A DNA stretch of 64,000 bases, taken from contig CAKPOS010000004.1 in the NCBI GenBank assembly GCA_934176955.1, positions 1 to 64,000 on the forward strand, written 5' to 3'. A program made the translations under genes and the position numbers. Positions 52,233 through 59,563 of this stretch are shown here, piece by piece (position 1 is the stretch's first letter; each line of letters starts with the position of its first letter). The stretch comes from an uncultured Bacilli bacterium (GTDB taxonomy: Bacteria > Bacillota_I > Bacilli_A > RF39 > UBA660). Below the pieces are notes generated by a model, which did no database searches, was not told the origin of the DNA, and was given only the letters and a program-made list of their open reading frames with translations.

Positions 52233-53166
52233 TAGTAAGATATTGGTAGGAATAATTTTAGGAATACTTTTATCTTTGGTGGGAGTAAAGGCTGTTAGTA
52301 ATACAGAAAAAGGAACAAATTTACTATATAACAATAGTAAGAGTGGACTTTTTTCTACTAATGTTCAAGATGCTATAGATGAAGTTTATAATAATTCTTT
52401 TTGCCCTAGTGGTTATGCTTGTATCCAGAAAAAAACCACTTTAGCTTTAGGAGATTATGTTAAGATGACACCTACTAAATCTTCTTATACAACAGATAAA
52501 TCTAAAACAGGATATTCAAGTACGCAAACTATTAATCCTCAAGAATTAAACTTATGGAGAGTGATTAAAATTAATAATGATGGTACAGTAGAAATGATAA
52601 GTGAACATGTATCTAGTACAGAAGTGTACTTTAAAGGAAAAACAGGATATCAAAATTTTGTAGGTTACTTAAATGTTCTTGCAAGTCAATATGAAAATAG
52701 TACTTACACTAAGGGCTCAAAATATTTTGGTTATAATGGTCAAACAGAATATATCACAGATACATCAAAATTTACTAATCCAGCACCATGGACTTGTAGA
52801 ACTGGGGATAGTGGTTGCAGTACAGTCGAAAGTCAAGGAGGAGGCGATACATTATATGAAAAAGATTATAATTTAATTAATACTGTTCTCGGGAATAGAT
52901 TGGCGTCTAAATCAGGTGGTGGTGGTAGTAGTTATTGGATGGCATCTCGATATTATCATTATTACTCTTCGTCCCGCTATGACTGGAGTGGGCGTGCTGT
53001 GGACGCCTCGAGAGATACCGGCAACACATTGTATTTCTATGACAGTTCGAGTTTCTACCCGGCCGACTACAGCAATTCTCTTCGCCCAATAGTGGTTCTA
53101 AAATCTGGGCTCAAATATGATGGAGTGGGGACAAAGAGTAATCCTATGGAAATATCAGTAAGTTAG
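52210..53166 (+). CDS. DGR target protein 2: membrane-anchored C-type-lectin-like variable protein
   Basis: 318 residues. An N-terminal anchor helix (about 8-25) is followed by FSTNVQDAIDEVYNNS and the same lectin-like domain as target 1; the stretch SGYACIQKKTTLALGDYVKM is identical in both. VR2 covers residues about 250-292 and is followed by SLRPIVVLKSGL. The start overlaps the RT end by 23 bases with an aaaggaatgg site, so it may be co-transcribed with the DGR core. It is a paralogue by duplication, the second substrate of the same retroelement. Confidence 0.87.
   Translation: MKKEKSYNSKILVGIILGILLSLVGVKAVSNTEKGTNLLYNNSKSGLFSTNVQDAIDEVYNNSFCPSGYACIQKKTTLALGDYVKMTPTKSSYTTDKSKTGYSSTQTINPQELNLWRVIKINNDGTVEMISEHVSSTEVYFKGKTGYQNFVGYLNVLASQYENSTYTKGSKYFGYNGQTEYITDTSKFTNPAPWTCRTGDSGCSTVESQGGGDTLYEKDYNLINTVLGNRLASKSGGGGSSYWMASRYYHYYSSSRYDWSGRAVDASRDTGNTLYFYDSSSFYPADYSNSLRPIVVLKSGLKYDGVGTKSNPMEISVS
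52957..53085 (+). repeat. DGR variable repeat VR2
   Basis: 129 bases corresponding to TR with one codon deleted (near 53014). With that gap I count 19 changes at the 38 template adenines and 11 at the other 67 positions in the core. The 3' end aattctcttcgcc (13 bases) is identical to TR. Asn codons of TR are Asp, Ser, Ala, Gly, Phe or Tyr codons here. Confidence 0.84.
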
Positions 53167-53176
53167 GAATGGAGAA

Positions 53177-53216
53177 TCTCGTAGAACGGCCTAAGGGCGT
53201 TCTACGAGAGGTTTTT
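53177..53216 (+). terminator. Hairpin after VR2, also a good terminator
   Basis: A perfect 12-bp stem tctcgtagaacg/cgttctacgaga around gcctaaggg, followed by gttttttaaa. The loop core ggcctaagg and the inner stem are shared with the hairpin after VR1. It probably combines DGR target recognition with transcription termination. Confidence 0.75.
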
Positions 53217-53240
53217 TAAAAGAAAAAAGAGGAATAGAAG

Positions 53241-53717
53241 ATGGAAGAAATAATTAAACTTTTAACATTAAGAGGAGAAAATATATCTACAATGGAGTCA
53301 GCTACTGGAGGATTCATAGCAAATGCTATTACTAATGTGGAAGGTGCTAGTGAAGTATTTTCTTTTGGTGCAGTAACTTATTCTAATTTTTATAAGATAA
53401 AATTAGGGGTAGATAGAAATTTAATTGAAAAGTATAGTGTTTATAGTATGGAAGTTGCTCATGATATGAGTAGAGCAATTACTGAGTATACTAATAGTAG
53501 ATATGGAATTGGTGTTACAGGGAAATTAAATAGAGTAGATAGATTTAATTTAAGTGGTAAAGATAACATTGTTTATATTAGTGTATTTGACCAAATAAAG
53601 AATAATTATTTGGATAGTGTCTTAGAAGTAAGTAATTCTACTAGAGAAGAGGATAAGAAAAAAATACTTCTAGAGATTGTTATTTTATTGAAAAAGATGT
53701 TAAGTGAGGAAAGGTAA
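53241..53717 (+). CDS. CinA C-terminal-type amidohydrolase
   Basis: 158 residues, matching the stand-alone CinA domain (nicotinamide mononucleotide deamidase, PncC type). Seen: STMESATGGFIANAITN near 17-33 (AESCTGG in most relatives), FSFGAVTYSNFYKIKLGV near 44 and GIGVTGKLNRVDR near 93. It recycles NMN to nicotinate mononucleotide, which fits the adjacent NAD kinase gene. The ATG of nadK overlaps its stop. Confidence 0.85.
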   Translation: MEEIIKLLTLRGENISTMESATGGFIANAITNVEGASEVFSFGAVTYSNFYKIKLGVDRNLIEKYSVYSMEVAHDMSRAITEYTNSRYGIGVTGKLNRVDRFNLSGKDNIVYISVFDQIKNNYLDSVLEVSNSTREEDKKKILLEIVILLKKMLSEER

Positions 53718-54538
53718 TGAAAATAAAAAGGGTACGATTATATGATAATTCCTCGGAAAGTAGTTTGAGGGTAAGAAAAATACTTATAGAGAAATTTACT
53801 AAGTTAGGGATAAAGATATGTGATAAGAATTATCAATTGGCTATTGCTATTGGGGGAGATGGTACTTTTTTAAAAATGCTTAGTGCTAATCAATATAATC
53901 CTTCTATTTATTATACAGGAATTAATCTAGGAAGAATAGGAGTACTACAAAATATAGAAGAGAATGAAATAGATTTATTTTTATCTTCTCTTTCTCAAAA
54001 TCAATTACTAATTAAGAAAAATTCTCTTTTAGAAATGAAAGTAATTACATCAGATAAAAAGATAAATCAGTATTATTCCTTCAATGAATTTGTCATTCGA
54101 GAAGTTGGACTAAGAACAACCACTTTATCTCTTTTTGTCAATAAAGAAAAAATAGAAGATTTAGTCGGAGATGGAGTAATTATTTCTAGTACAATAGGTT
54201 CTAGCGCCTATAATGCTAGTTTAGGAGGAAGTATTGTTTTAGGTAACCTTGAAGTAATGCAATTAACTCCTATAGCTTTAGTACGTTCAGGAATACATCA
54301 TCAATTTTTTAATTCTTTAGTTTTTTCTAAGGAGCAAAAATTGATGATTTATCCTAAGGGAAGAACAAACTCTCTTCTTTTTTCTCTAGATGGGAAAAAT
54401 ATTGAAATGGATCAAGTAGAAAAAATTATTATTTCTCTTAGTTTGCGTAAAATTAAGATAGCTATGTTTCCTTGTTCTAGAATTCAAAAACTCACCCAAA
54501 AAATCCTTTTTCCTTCAATTGACACAACTTCTAGATAA
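53717..54538 (+). CDS. nadK: NAD kinase
   Basis: 273 residues. The diagnostic GGDGTFLKML is near 55-64 with the catalytic Asp, then GINLGRIGVL near 75 and GDGVIISSTIGSSAYNASLGG near 150 with the Gly/Ser-rich NAD-binding loop. It phosphorylates NAD to NADP. The gene overlaps the CinA-like gene by one base, forming an NAD-metabolism pair. A consensus promoter for the next gene lies within its 3' end. Confidence 0.94.
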   Translation: MKIKRVRLYDNSSESSLRVRKILIEKFTKLGIKICDKNYQLAIAIGGDGTFLKMLSANQYNPSIYYTGINLGRIGVLQNIEENEIDLFLSSLSQNQLLIKKNSLLEMKVITSDKKINQYYSFNEFVIREVGLRTTTLSLFVNKEKIEDLVGDGVIISSTIGSSAYNASLGGSIVLGNLEVMQLTPIALVRSGIHHQFFNSLVFSKEQKLMIYPKGRTNSLLFSLDGKNIEMDQVEKIIISLSLRKIKIAMFPCSRIQKLTQKILFPSIDTTSR

Positions 54539-54547
54539 AGCTATAAT
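54519..54547 (+). promoter_or_regulatory. Consensus promoter inside the nadK 3' end
   Basis: TTGACA (54519-54524), a 17-base spacer and TATAAT (54542-54547), a perfect sigma-A consensus. It starts 54 bases before the HMA-domain gene and overlaps the last codons of nadK. Confidence 0.8.
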
Positions 54548-54572
54548 AAAACAAGAAAGGAAAGTGAAGAAT

Positions 54573-54806
54573 ATGTTTTTTCATCATAAAAAATTGATGA
54601 TTCAAGTAACGGGAATGCACTGTACAAATTGTTTAGATAGAATAAAAAAAGCATTAGAAGAGGTTCCTGATGTGGTTAAAGTAAAAGGAGATTTATCTAA
54701 GCAAGAAGTGAGTGTATTTTACGATAATGCTCTTGACCAAGAACATATTAAGGAGATAATTGATAACTTAGGTTATTCTGTTACTGGAATGAAAAATATA
54801 GATTAG
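54573..54806 (+). CDS. Heavy-metal-associated (HMA) domain protein, CopZ-like
   Basis: 77 residues from the ATG at 54573, after gaaaggaaag; a longer frame would run through the promoter. MFFHHKKLMIQVTGMHCTNC has the metal-binding M-x-C-x-x-C motif near 14-20, then LEEVPDVVKVKGDLSKQEVS and DNLGYSV, the usual beta-alpha-beta-beta-alpha-beta order. It likely chaperones Cu(I) or another soft metal. The N-terminal HH may add ligands. No metal ATPase is visible nearby. Confidence 0.85.
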   Translation: MFFHHKKLMIQVTGMHCTNCLDRIKKALEEVPDVVKVKGDLSKQEVSVFYDNALDQEHIKEIIDNLGYSVTGMKNID

Positions 54807-54818
54807 TAGGTGTAAAAA

Positions 54819-55505
54819 ATGGAACAAGAGAATATTCAAAAGTTTATTAAGAAATTAAGAAAAGAAAAAAATTTAACCCAAAAACAATTAGCAGATATGT
54901 TAGGTGTAACTTATCAAGCAGTCTCAAAATGGGAAAGAGGATTAAATATTCCTGATATTAGCACGTTAAAAGAGATTAGTCGTATTTTTAATGTTGATAT
55001 GGATACTATGATTACAGGGGTAAAAAAACCTCAAAAAAAGAATGTTCCTAAATTTTATTTTTTTCTTATTTCTCTTCTTATTCTTCTTCTTTTGTTCTTT
55101 ATTTTTTTATATCTCAATAATCATAATTTTTATTTAAAAAAAGTTTCTAGTGGTTGTGATGATTTTACTGTAAGTGGAAGTTTTGCTTATAACAAAGAAA
55201 AATCTTCACTTTATATTTCTAATATTGATTATTGTGGAGAAGAAAATCAAACCATTTATCAAGAAATTTCTTGGGAACTATATGAAGAAAACAAAAATAG
55301 TAGAAAGAAGATTCAAAATGGTCCTTCCATTAATAATATTTCTTTAAATGATTATTTAAAAAAATTAGAAATTCATGTAGAAGATTATTCCAGTAGTTGT
55401 AAAAAAATTACTTCCTCTAAAGTTTATTTAGAAATAAAAGCAAAAGGTGATAACGGAAAAATTGAACTTTACCAAGTCCCTATTCAATTAGATAGTGACT
55501 GCTAG
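54819..55505 (+). CDS. XRE-family regulator with a membrane helix and extracytoplasmic domain
   Basis: 228 residues. The helix-turn-helix is at about 8-62 (LRKEKNLTQKQLADMLGVTY, QAVSKWERG, NIPDISTLKEIS). One membrane helix follows (about 77-98, FYFFLISLLILLLLFFIFLY), then about 120 residues outside with four or five cysteines. This HTH-TM-sensor layout suggests a transmembrane regulator. It follows the HMA gene by 12 bases, so it may respond to metal or redox (inference). Confidence 0.8.
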   Translation: MEQENIQKFIKKLRKEKNLTQKQLADMLGVTYQAVSKWERGLNIPDISTLKEISRIFNVDMDTMITGVKKPQKKNVPKFYFFLISLLILLLLFFIFLYLNNHNFYLKKVSSGCDDFTVSGSFAYNKEKSSLYISNIDYCGEENQTIYQEISWELYEENKNSRKKIQNGPSINNISLNDYLKKLEIHVEDYSSSCKKITSSKVYLEIKAKGDNGKIELYQVPIQLDSDC

Positions 55506-55552
55506 GAATAAGTTCTTTTTTTAATTAGTGGTCGTCATCAAGAAAGAAACTA

Positions 55553-55784
55553 GAAGGGAAAGAAGACTAAAAAAAATTACTTTCCCTGTTCGACTTTTGT
55601 ATTAGAAAATTATACTTTAACCACTTCTACAGCTGAAGTTTTAGAAACTAGAGAAAAGAGAATATATGCTCCTAGTTTTATGAAGCTTACAGAAGAAATC
55701 CAAAAAGAAAGTGATGAAAAAATTAAGTGTGCAATCGAATGCGTTGTCCAAGAAGAGAAAGTATGTAAACCTAAAAAATGTTAA
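55553..55784 (+). pseudogene. Gene remnant in the 55506-55845 interval
   Basis: An open frame of 76 codons without a usable start or ribosome site. It reads STFVLENYTLTTSTAEVLET, then REKRIYAPSFMKLTEEIQKE and ends KCAIECVVQEEKVCKPKKC, a Cys/Lys-rich tail. Base use resembles neighbouring coding DNA. It may be the end of a decayed small protein gene. The rest of the interval, 55785-55845, is an AT-rich leader of the next gene. Confidence 0.35.
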
Positions 55785-55845
55785 AAAATATTCATTGACT
55801 TCTAATTGATTATATGCCTATAATTTTCTTGAAAGGGATGAAAAA

Positions 55846-56793
55846 ATGGGGAAAAAAACGGAGAAGACAAATGAAATTATCTTATTTGAAAATCAAAATG
55901 TAAAATTAGAAGTAAATATGAAAGATGAAACAGTATGGTTAACACAAGAACAAATGAGCAAATTATTTGATAAAGATAGAACTGTTATTACAAGACATAT
56001 AAGTAATATATTTAAAGATGGAGAACTTGAAGAAAAAGGTAATGTGCAAAAAATGCACTTTGCTAATTCTGACAAACCAGTTAATCTTTATAACTTAGAT
56101 GTAATTATCAGCGTTGGTTGTCGAGTTAAATCGAAAAATGGTATAATCTTTAGAAAATGGGCAAATAAAATTTTAAAAGATTATTTAATTAAGGGATATG
56201 CTATTAATCAAAAAAGATTGAACTATTTAGAAAAGACAATTAAACTAATTGATATTGCAAATAGAATGGATACTGAATTAAAAGGTAATGAGGCAAGTGA
56301 AATCATTAAAGTGATAAATAACTATTCAAGTGCTTTAAATTTATTAGATGACTATGACCATAAAAAAATAGTTAAACCTGAGGGAGTTATTAGCAATAAA
56401 ATGATTACTTATGAAGATTGTAAAAAGATAATTCAGGAATTAAAATTTAATCATGATAGTAATTTATTTGCTTTAGAAAGAAATGAGGGATTAAAAGGCA
56501 TACTAGGGTCTATATATCAATCTTTTGATGGTAAAGATTTATATCCTACTATTCAAGAAAAGGGTTCTAATTTTCTTTATCTGCTAGTTAAAAATCATGT
56601 TTTCATAGATGGAAACAAAAGAATAGCAGCTACTTTGTTTATTTATTTCTTACAGTATTATGATATTTTAATGAAAGAAAATCACCAAGTAATTGATAAT
56701 AGTACATTAGTTGCTATCACACTATTAATCGCAGAATCTAATCCCCATGAAAAACAAATTCTAATTGATTTAATAATGAATTTTTTACAATAA
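55846..56793 (+). CDS. RhuM-Fic/Doc fusion protein
   Basis: 315 residues. The N-terminal half opens EIILFENQNVKLEVNMKDET, followed by VWLTQEQMSKLFDKDRTVIT and NLDVIISVGCRVKSKNG, the RhuM/virulence-protein domain (DNA-binding-like). The C-terminal half has the Fic/Doc motif HVFIDGNKRIAATLF near 262-276 (H-x-F-x-D-x-N-K-R), with catalytic His. Doc-type enzymes phosphorylate or AMPylate target proteins. No separate antitoxin gene is visible next to it. Own gene with an aaagggat site; the terminator at 56827 follows. Confidence 0.85.
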   Translation: MGKKTEKTNEIILFENQNVKLEVNMKDETVWLTQEQMSKLFDKDRTVITRHISNIFKDGELEEKGNVQKMHFANSDKPVNLYNLDVIISVGCRVKSKNGIIFRKWANKILKDYLIKGYAINQKRLNYLEKTIKLIDIANRMDTELKGNEASEIIKVINNYSSALNLLDDYDHKKIVKPEGVISNKMITYEDCKKIIQELKFNHDSNLFALERNEGLKGILGSIYQSFDGKDLYPTIQEKGSNFLYLLVKNHVFIDGNKRIAATLFIYFLQYYDILMKENHQVIDNSTLVAITLLIAESNPHEKQILIDLIMNFLQ

Positions 56794-56826
56794 AACAAAC
56801 AAAGAATACTTAACTCAAAATGAAAT

Positions 56827-56856
56827 AAAAAAGCACCCTCAAGGGATGTTTTTTTT
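56827..56856 (+). terminator. Terminator between convergent genes
   Basis: aaaaaagcaccc and gggatgtttttt pair with one bulged A, loop tcaa. T run on the plus strand, A run on the left for the minus strand. Confidence 0.6.
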
Positions 56857-57436
56857 ACTCTTCAATAATTTTAATATTTTTCTTCCATTCTTTTACCAAA
56901 TCATGAATATTTTTCTTAAATAAAAGCATATCAATAATTCCAGTAATTGAATAAACAATTAAGATAATTCCTGCAAATAATGCAATTGCAATAGAAGAAT
57001 CTAATGGATTAGCAATCAAAACAATTCCACATATTATAGATAATATTGTTAATAATAAAGTAAGTATCCAAGAAGTATTATCTATTCTTCGAAGAAACGT
57101 TATAACTTTTAATTTAAAGATACTATCTAAGATAAAGTAAATTCCTAACATAATGGGAATAATAGTTTGAAAAATATTAGGATAAATTAAAATGATTGTT
57201 CCTAAAATTACAGAAATTATTCCATTAAAAAGAGTATCCATAGGGAAAAAGATGATTCTATTAGTAAATTCTAGTCCTATTAAATAGATTCCACTTCCTA
57301 TTAAGATAAAAGCAATTAAGTAAGCAACTACTTGAATAGAAATATTAGGATAAATTAAAAAGATAATTCCTAGTAATAGAAAAATAATAGAAATCCCAAT
57401 TGCTTCATTGATGATTTGGTTAAATTTTTTTAACAT
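56855..57436 (-). CDS. HdeD/DUF308-family membrane protein
   Basis: 193 residues, six hydrophobic helices arranged as three related pairs with G-x-x-x-L-I-x-P-N repeats (IIFLIYPNISI, TIILIYPNIFQ, GIVLIANPLDSS). These are typical of the HdeD-like DUF308 family, whose E. coli member is linked to acid resistance. The role in Gram-positives is unknown. A gaaaggaag site precedes the ATG. Confidence 0.85.
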   Translation of the reverse strand: MLKKFNQIINEAIGISIIFLLLGIIFLIYPNISIQVVAYLIAFILIGSGIYLIGLEFTNRIIFFPMDTLFNGIISVILGTIILIYPNIFQTIIPIMLGIYFILDSIFKLKVITFLRRIDNTSWILTLLLTILSIICGIVLIANPLDSSIAIALFAGIILIVYSITGIIDMLLFKKNIHDLVKEWKKNIKIIEE

Positions 57437-57624
57437 GACTTAATCCTTCCTTTCTTATTATAATTTAACATTTTTATTTTCTATTTGTCAATTTTATAAT
57501 AAAGATAATCAACAAAAATTTATATTTGTTTATAGAATATCCAAAATGATAAATTTTATGAATAACCCTTTATTTTTTTCTTAATTTATGTTAATCTTAT
57601 ATTAAGATAATAGGAGTTGGGAAT

Positions 57625-58749
57625 ATGGAAAATATATTAGAAGATGAAAAAATGATTTTATATCGTGGATTTTTTTATGGTGTTGATTATGAAGTACAAG
57701 TGGAGAAAAAGAGTAAAGTAGGAACAATGATTATTTCTAGTAGTATATTAAGTCATCCAAACTATAAGAGTCTTTATTTAAATAGCTATCGGAAGACACT
57801 TACCAATTTACCAGAGTTAAAAAATATTGTTATCTCTTTAGAACCAACGAATGAATTAGAAAAAGAAAGAAGTAAGGAATTAACCAAAGAATTGGCTTTG
57901 GATAATGCAATAAAAATAACTCCAAAAAGTAAAAAAGAAGTGAATGTTGAAAATTATTTAAAAATGAATATGATTACGAAAAATGAAAATGGGAAAATCA
58001 ATACTTATTTTACCAGAACAAAAGATCAAAATCATAGGGAATATATTTTGGAAAATGTCAGCTATTTTGAATTAGATAGAGAATTACAACAAATTTTTGC
58101 TCACCAAGAAATGGATACTGAAAATAAATCAGTAGAAGAAATTACTAATATGGTATTAGATAATGTGAGTAAAAATAAACGTCAGTATCATCTAGAAAGT
58201 AAAAATGAATATTCGGCAAAAAATGAATATGAAAAAGCAAGTATAAAGGCAACAAATTTAGATGATAAGGTTAATACAGAAATTGGAATTATTAAAAAAG
58301 ATTCTACAGAAAGAACCAATAATACTTATCAAGCAGTTGAACAAGAAAATGGGCATTATACAATTACTAATTCTCGTGTTAGTGTAATAGAAGACAATAA
58401 AGAAGATAAAAATGATTATTTGGTTACGGAGATAGAAGAAAGAGAAGAAGAAAAGGTCTATTATATAGATAATACTACTCAAGATATTTATAATGAAAAA
58501 TATGAAAAGATTGGGAATATGCAAGAAGGATATCAAATTAATTTTGAAAATAATCATTTAATGAAAAATGGGAAAGAACTTGGTAGTATAGGAGATTTTG
58601 AATCTTTAGGAAAAGAACATCTTCATTCTAAAAATAATGTAAGAACTTTAAAAAAAGATAATGAAGGAATTGTTGATTTTCAAACTTTTTTCTTACTTGT
58701 CTTTATTATGAGTGTATTGATGGGAAGTTTATATTTTCTTTGCAGATAG
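57625..58749 (+). CDS. Uncharacterised acidic protein with a C-terminal membrane anchor
   Basis: 374 residues. A soluble region of about 345 residues, rich in Glu, Lys and Asn, precedes a single C-terminal helix (about 350-371, TFFLLVFIMSVLMGSLYFL), so it is tail-anchored with most of the chain probably in the cytoplasm. No signal peptide or known motif is seen. Only nine bases separate it from the TasA-like gene, so the two are co-transcribed. A taggagttgg site supports the start. Confidence 0.7.
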   Translation: MENILEDEKMILYRGFFYGVDYEVQVEKKSKVGTMIISSSILSHPNYKSLYLNSYRKTLTNLPELKNIVISLEPTNELEKERSKELTKELALDNAIKITPKSKKEVNVENYLKMNMITKNENGKINTYFTRTKDQNHREYILENVSYFELDRELQQIFAHQEMDTENKSVEEITNMVLDNVSKNKRQYHLESKNEYSAKNEYEKASIKATNLDDKVNTEIGIIKKDSTERTNNTYQAVEQENGHYTITNSRVSVIEDNKEDKNDYLVTEIEEREEEKVYYIDNTTQDIYNEKYEKIGNMQEGYQINFENNHLMKNGKELGSIGDFESLGKEHLHSKNNVRTLKKDNEGIVDFQTFFLLVFIMSVLMGSLYFLCR

Positions 58750-58758
58750 GAGGAAGAA

Positions 58759-59427
58759 ATGGATTCTAAAAAACGATTAATTATTACTAGTACAATTTCT
58801 ATTATTCTAGTATCTATTTTATTAATTGGAAGTACTTATTCTATTTTTACTTCTACAGGTGTTGATCAAGATGCAAATGTTTATAGGACAGGAAATTTAG
58901 TTATTAAGTTTGAAAATACAAATAATGTAGCTATAGAAATGAATGGACCAATATCTGATGCAAAATCTGTTACTATAAAACCTTATCGACTTACTGTAAC
59001 CAATGAAGGAACAGTAGCATATAAATTTAATATTATTCTTGAATCGACAACGGCAACGGATGAAATAGCTCATCAATATATTATGACGAAAGTAGGGCAA
59101 TTAGATGCACGAAAATTAAGTGATTGCAAAAATAATACTATTAAAGAAGATGTTGTTTTATTACCTGGAACTAGTGCAGATATTGATGTTCGTATTTGGC
59201 TGTCTAATACTGTTCAAAATTCAGAAATGAATAAAAGTTTTACTGCTAAATTAGCTATCGATGGAATAGCAGTTTATTCTAAAAAGACTAAAGTGGATAA
59301 TAGTTTATTAGCATCTAATGATAAAATAGCAAGTGATTTTAGTTATGATAATTCTGTTACTAACTTTAACTGTACTGATGTGCAATGTGCTATAGATGCT
59401 TTAGCTAGTGCATTAGGTGGAAAATAA
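58759..59427 (+). CDS. TasA-like/SipW-type secreted protein with VQxAID tail
   Basis: 222 residues. The N-terminal region (LIITSTISIILVSILLIGST, then YSIFTSTGVDQDAN) resembles the signal segment of TasA/camelysin-type proteins cut by SipW-like signal peptidases. A beta-rich domain follows (GNLVIKFEN, VTVTNEGT-like strands, DVRIWLSN near 150). The C-terminal tail FNCTDVQCAIDALASAL resembles the stalk motif of both DGR target proteins. TasA proteins form matrix fibres, so this may be a surface filament subunit (inference). No SipW gene is in the window. Confidence 0.72.
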   Translation: MDSKKRLIITSTISIILVSILLIGSTYSIFTSTGVDQDANVYRTGNLVIKFENTNNVAIEMNGPISDAKSVTIKPYRLTVTNEGTVAYKFNIILESTTATDEIAHQYIMTKVGQLDARKLSDCKNNTIKEDVVLLPGTSADIDVRIWLSNTVQNSEMNKSFTAKLAIDGIAVYSKKTKVDNSLLASNDKIASDFSYDNSVTNFNCTDVQCAIDALASALGGK

Positions 59428-59479
59428 AGTGATATTGCTTTAGAAACTTAATACCCATGGAAACATATTATAGAGCGAT

Positions 59480-59509
59480 AAGTTATCTGTAAAATAGATA
59501 GCTTTTTTT
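59480..59509 (+). terminator. Terminator after the TasA-like gene
   Basis: aagttatct (59480-59488) pairs with agatagctt (59496-59504), one G-T pair, seven-base loop; seven Ts follow. Confidence 0.7.
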
Positions 59510-59563
59510 GTTGATTTATGATATCCTTAAATTGGATAATTAATGAAAAGAGGAAAGATGATA

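Noticed and set aside
52673..52876. Alternate-frame 67-codon frames in both target genes (49730-49933 and 52673-52876)
   Set aside because: They occur in both paralogues only because the DNA is duplicated; no ribosome sites.
57437..57624. Possible RNA gene in the divergent spacer
   Set aside because: Only AT-rich sequence with no stable structure seen.
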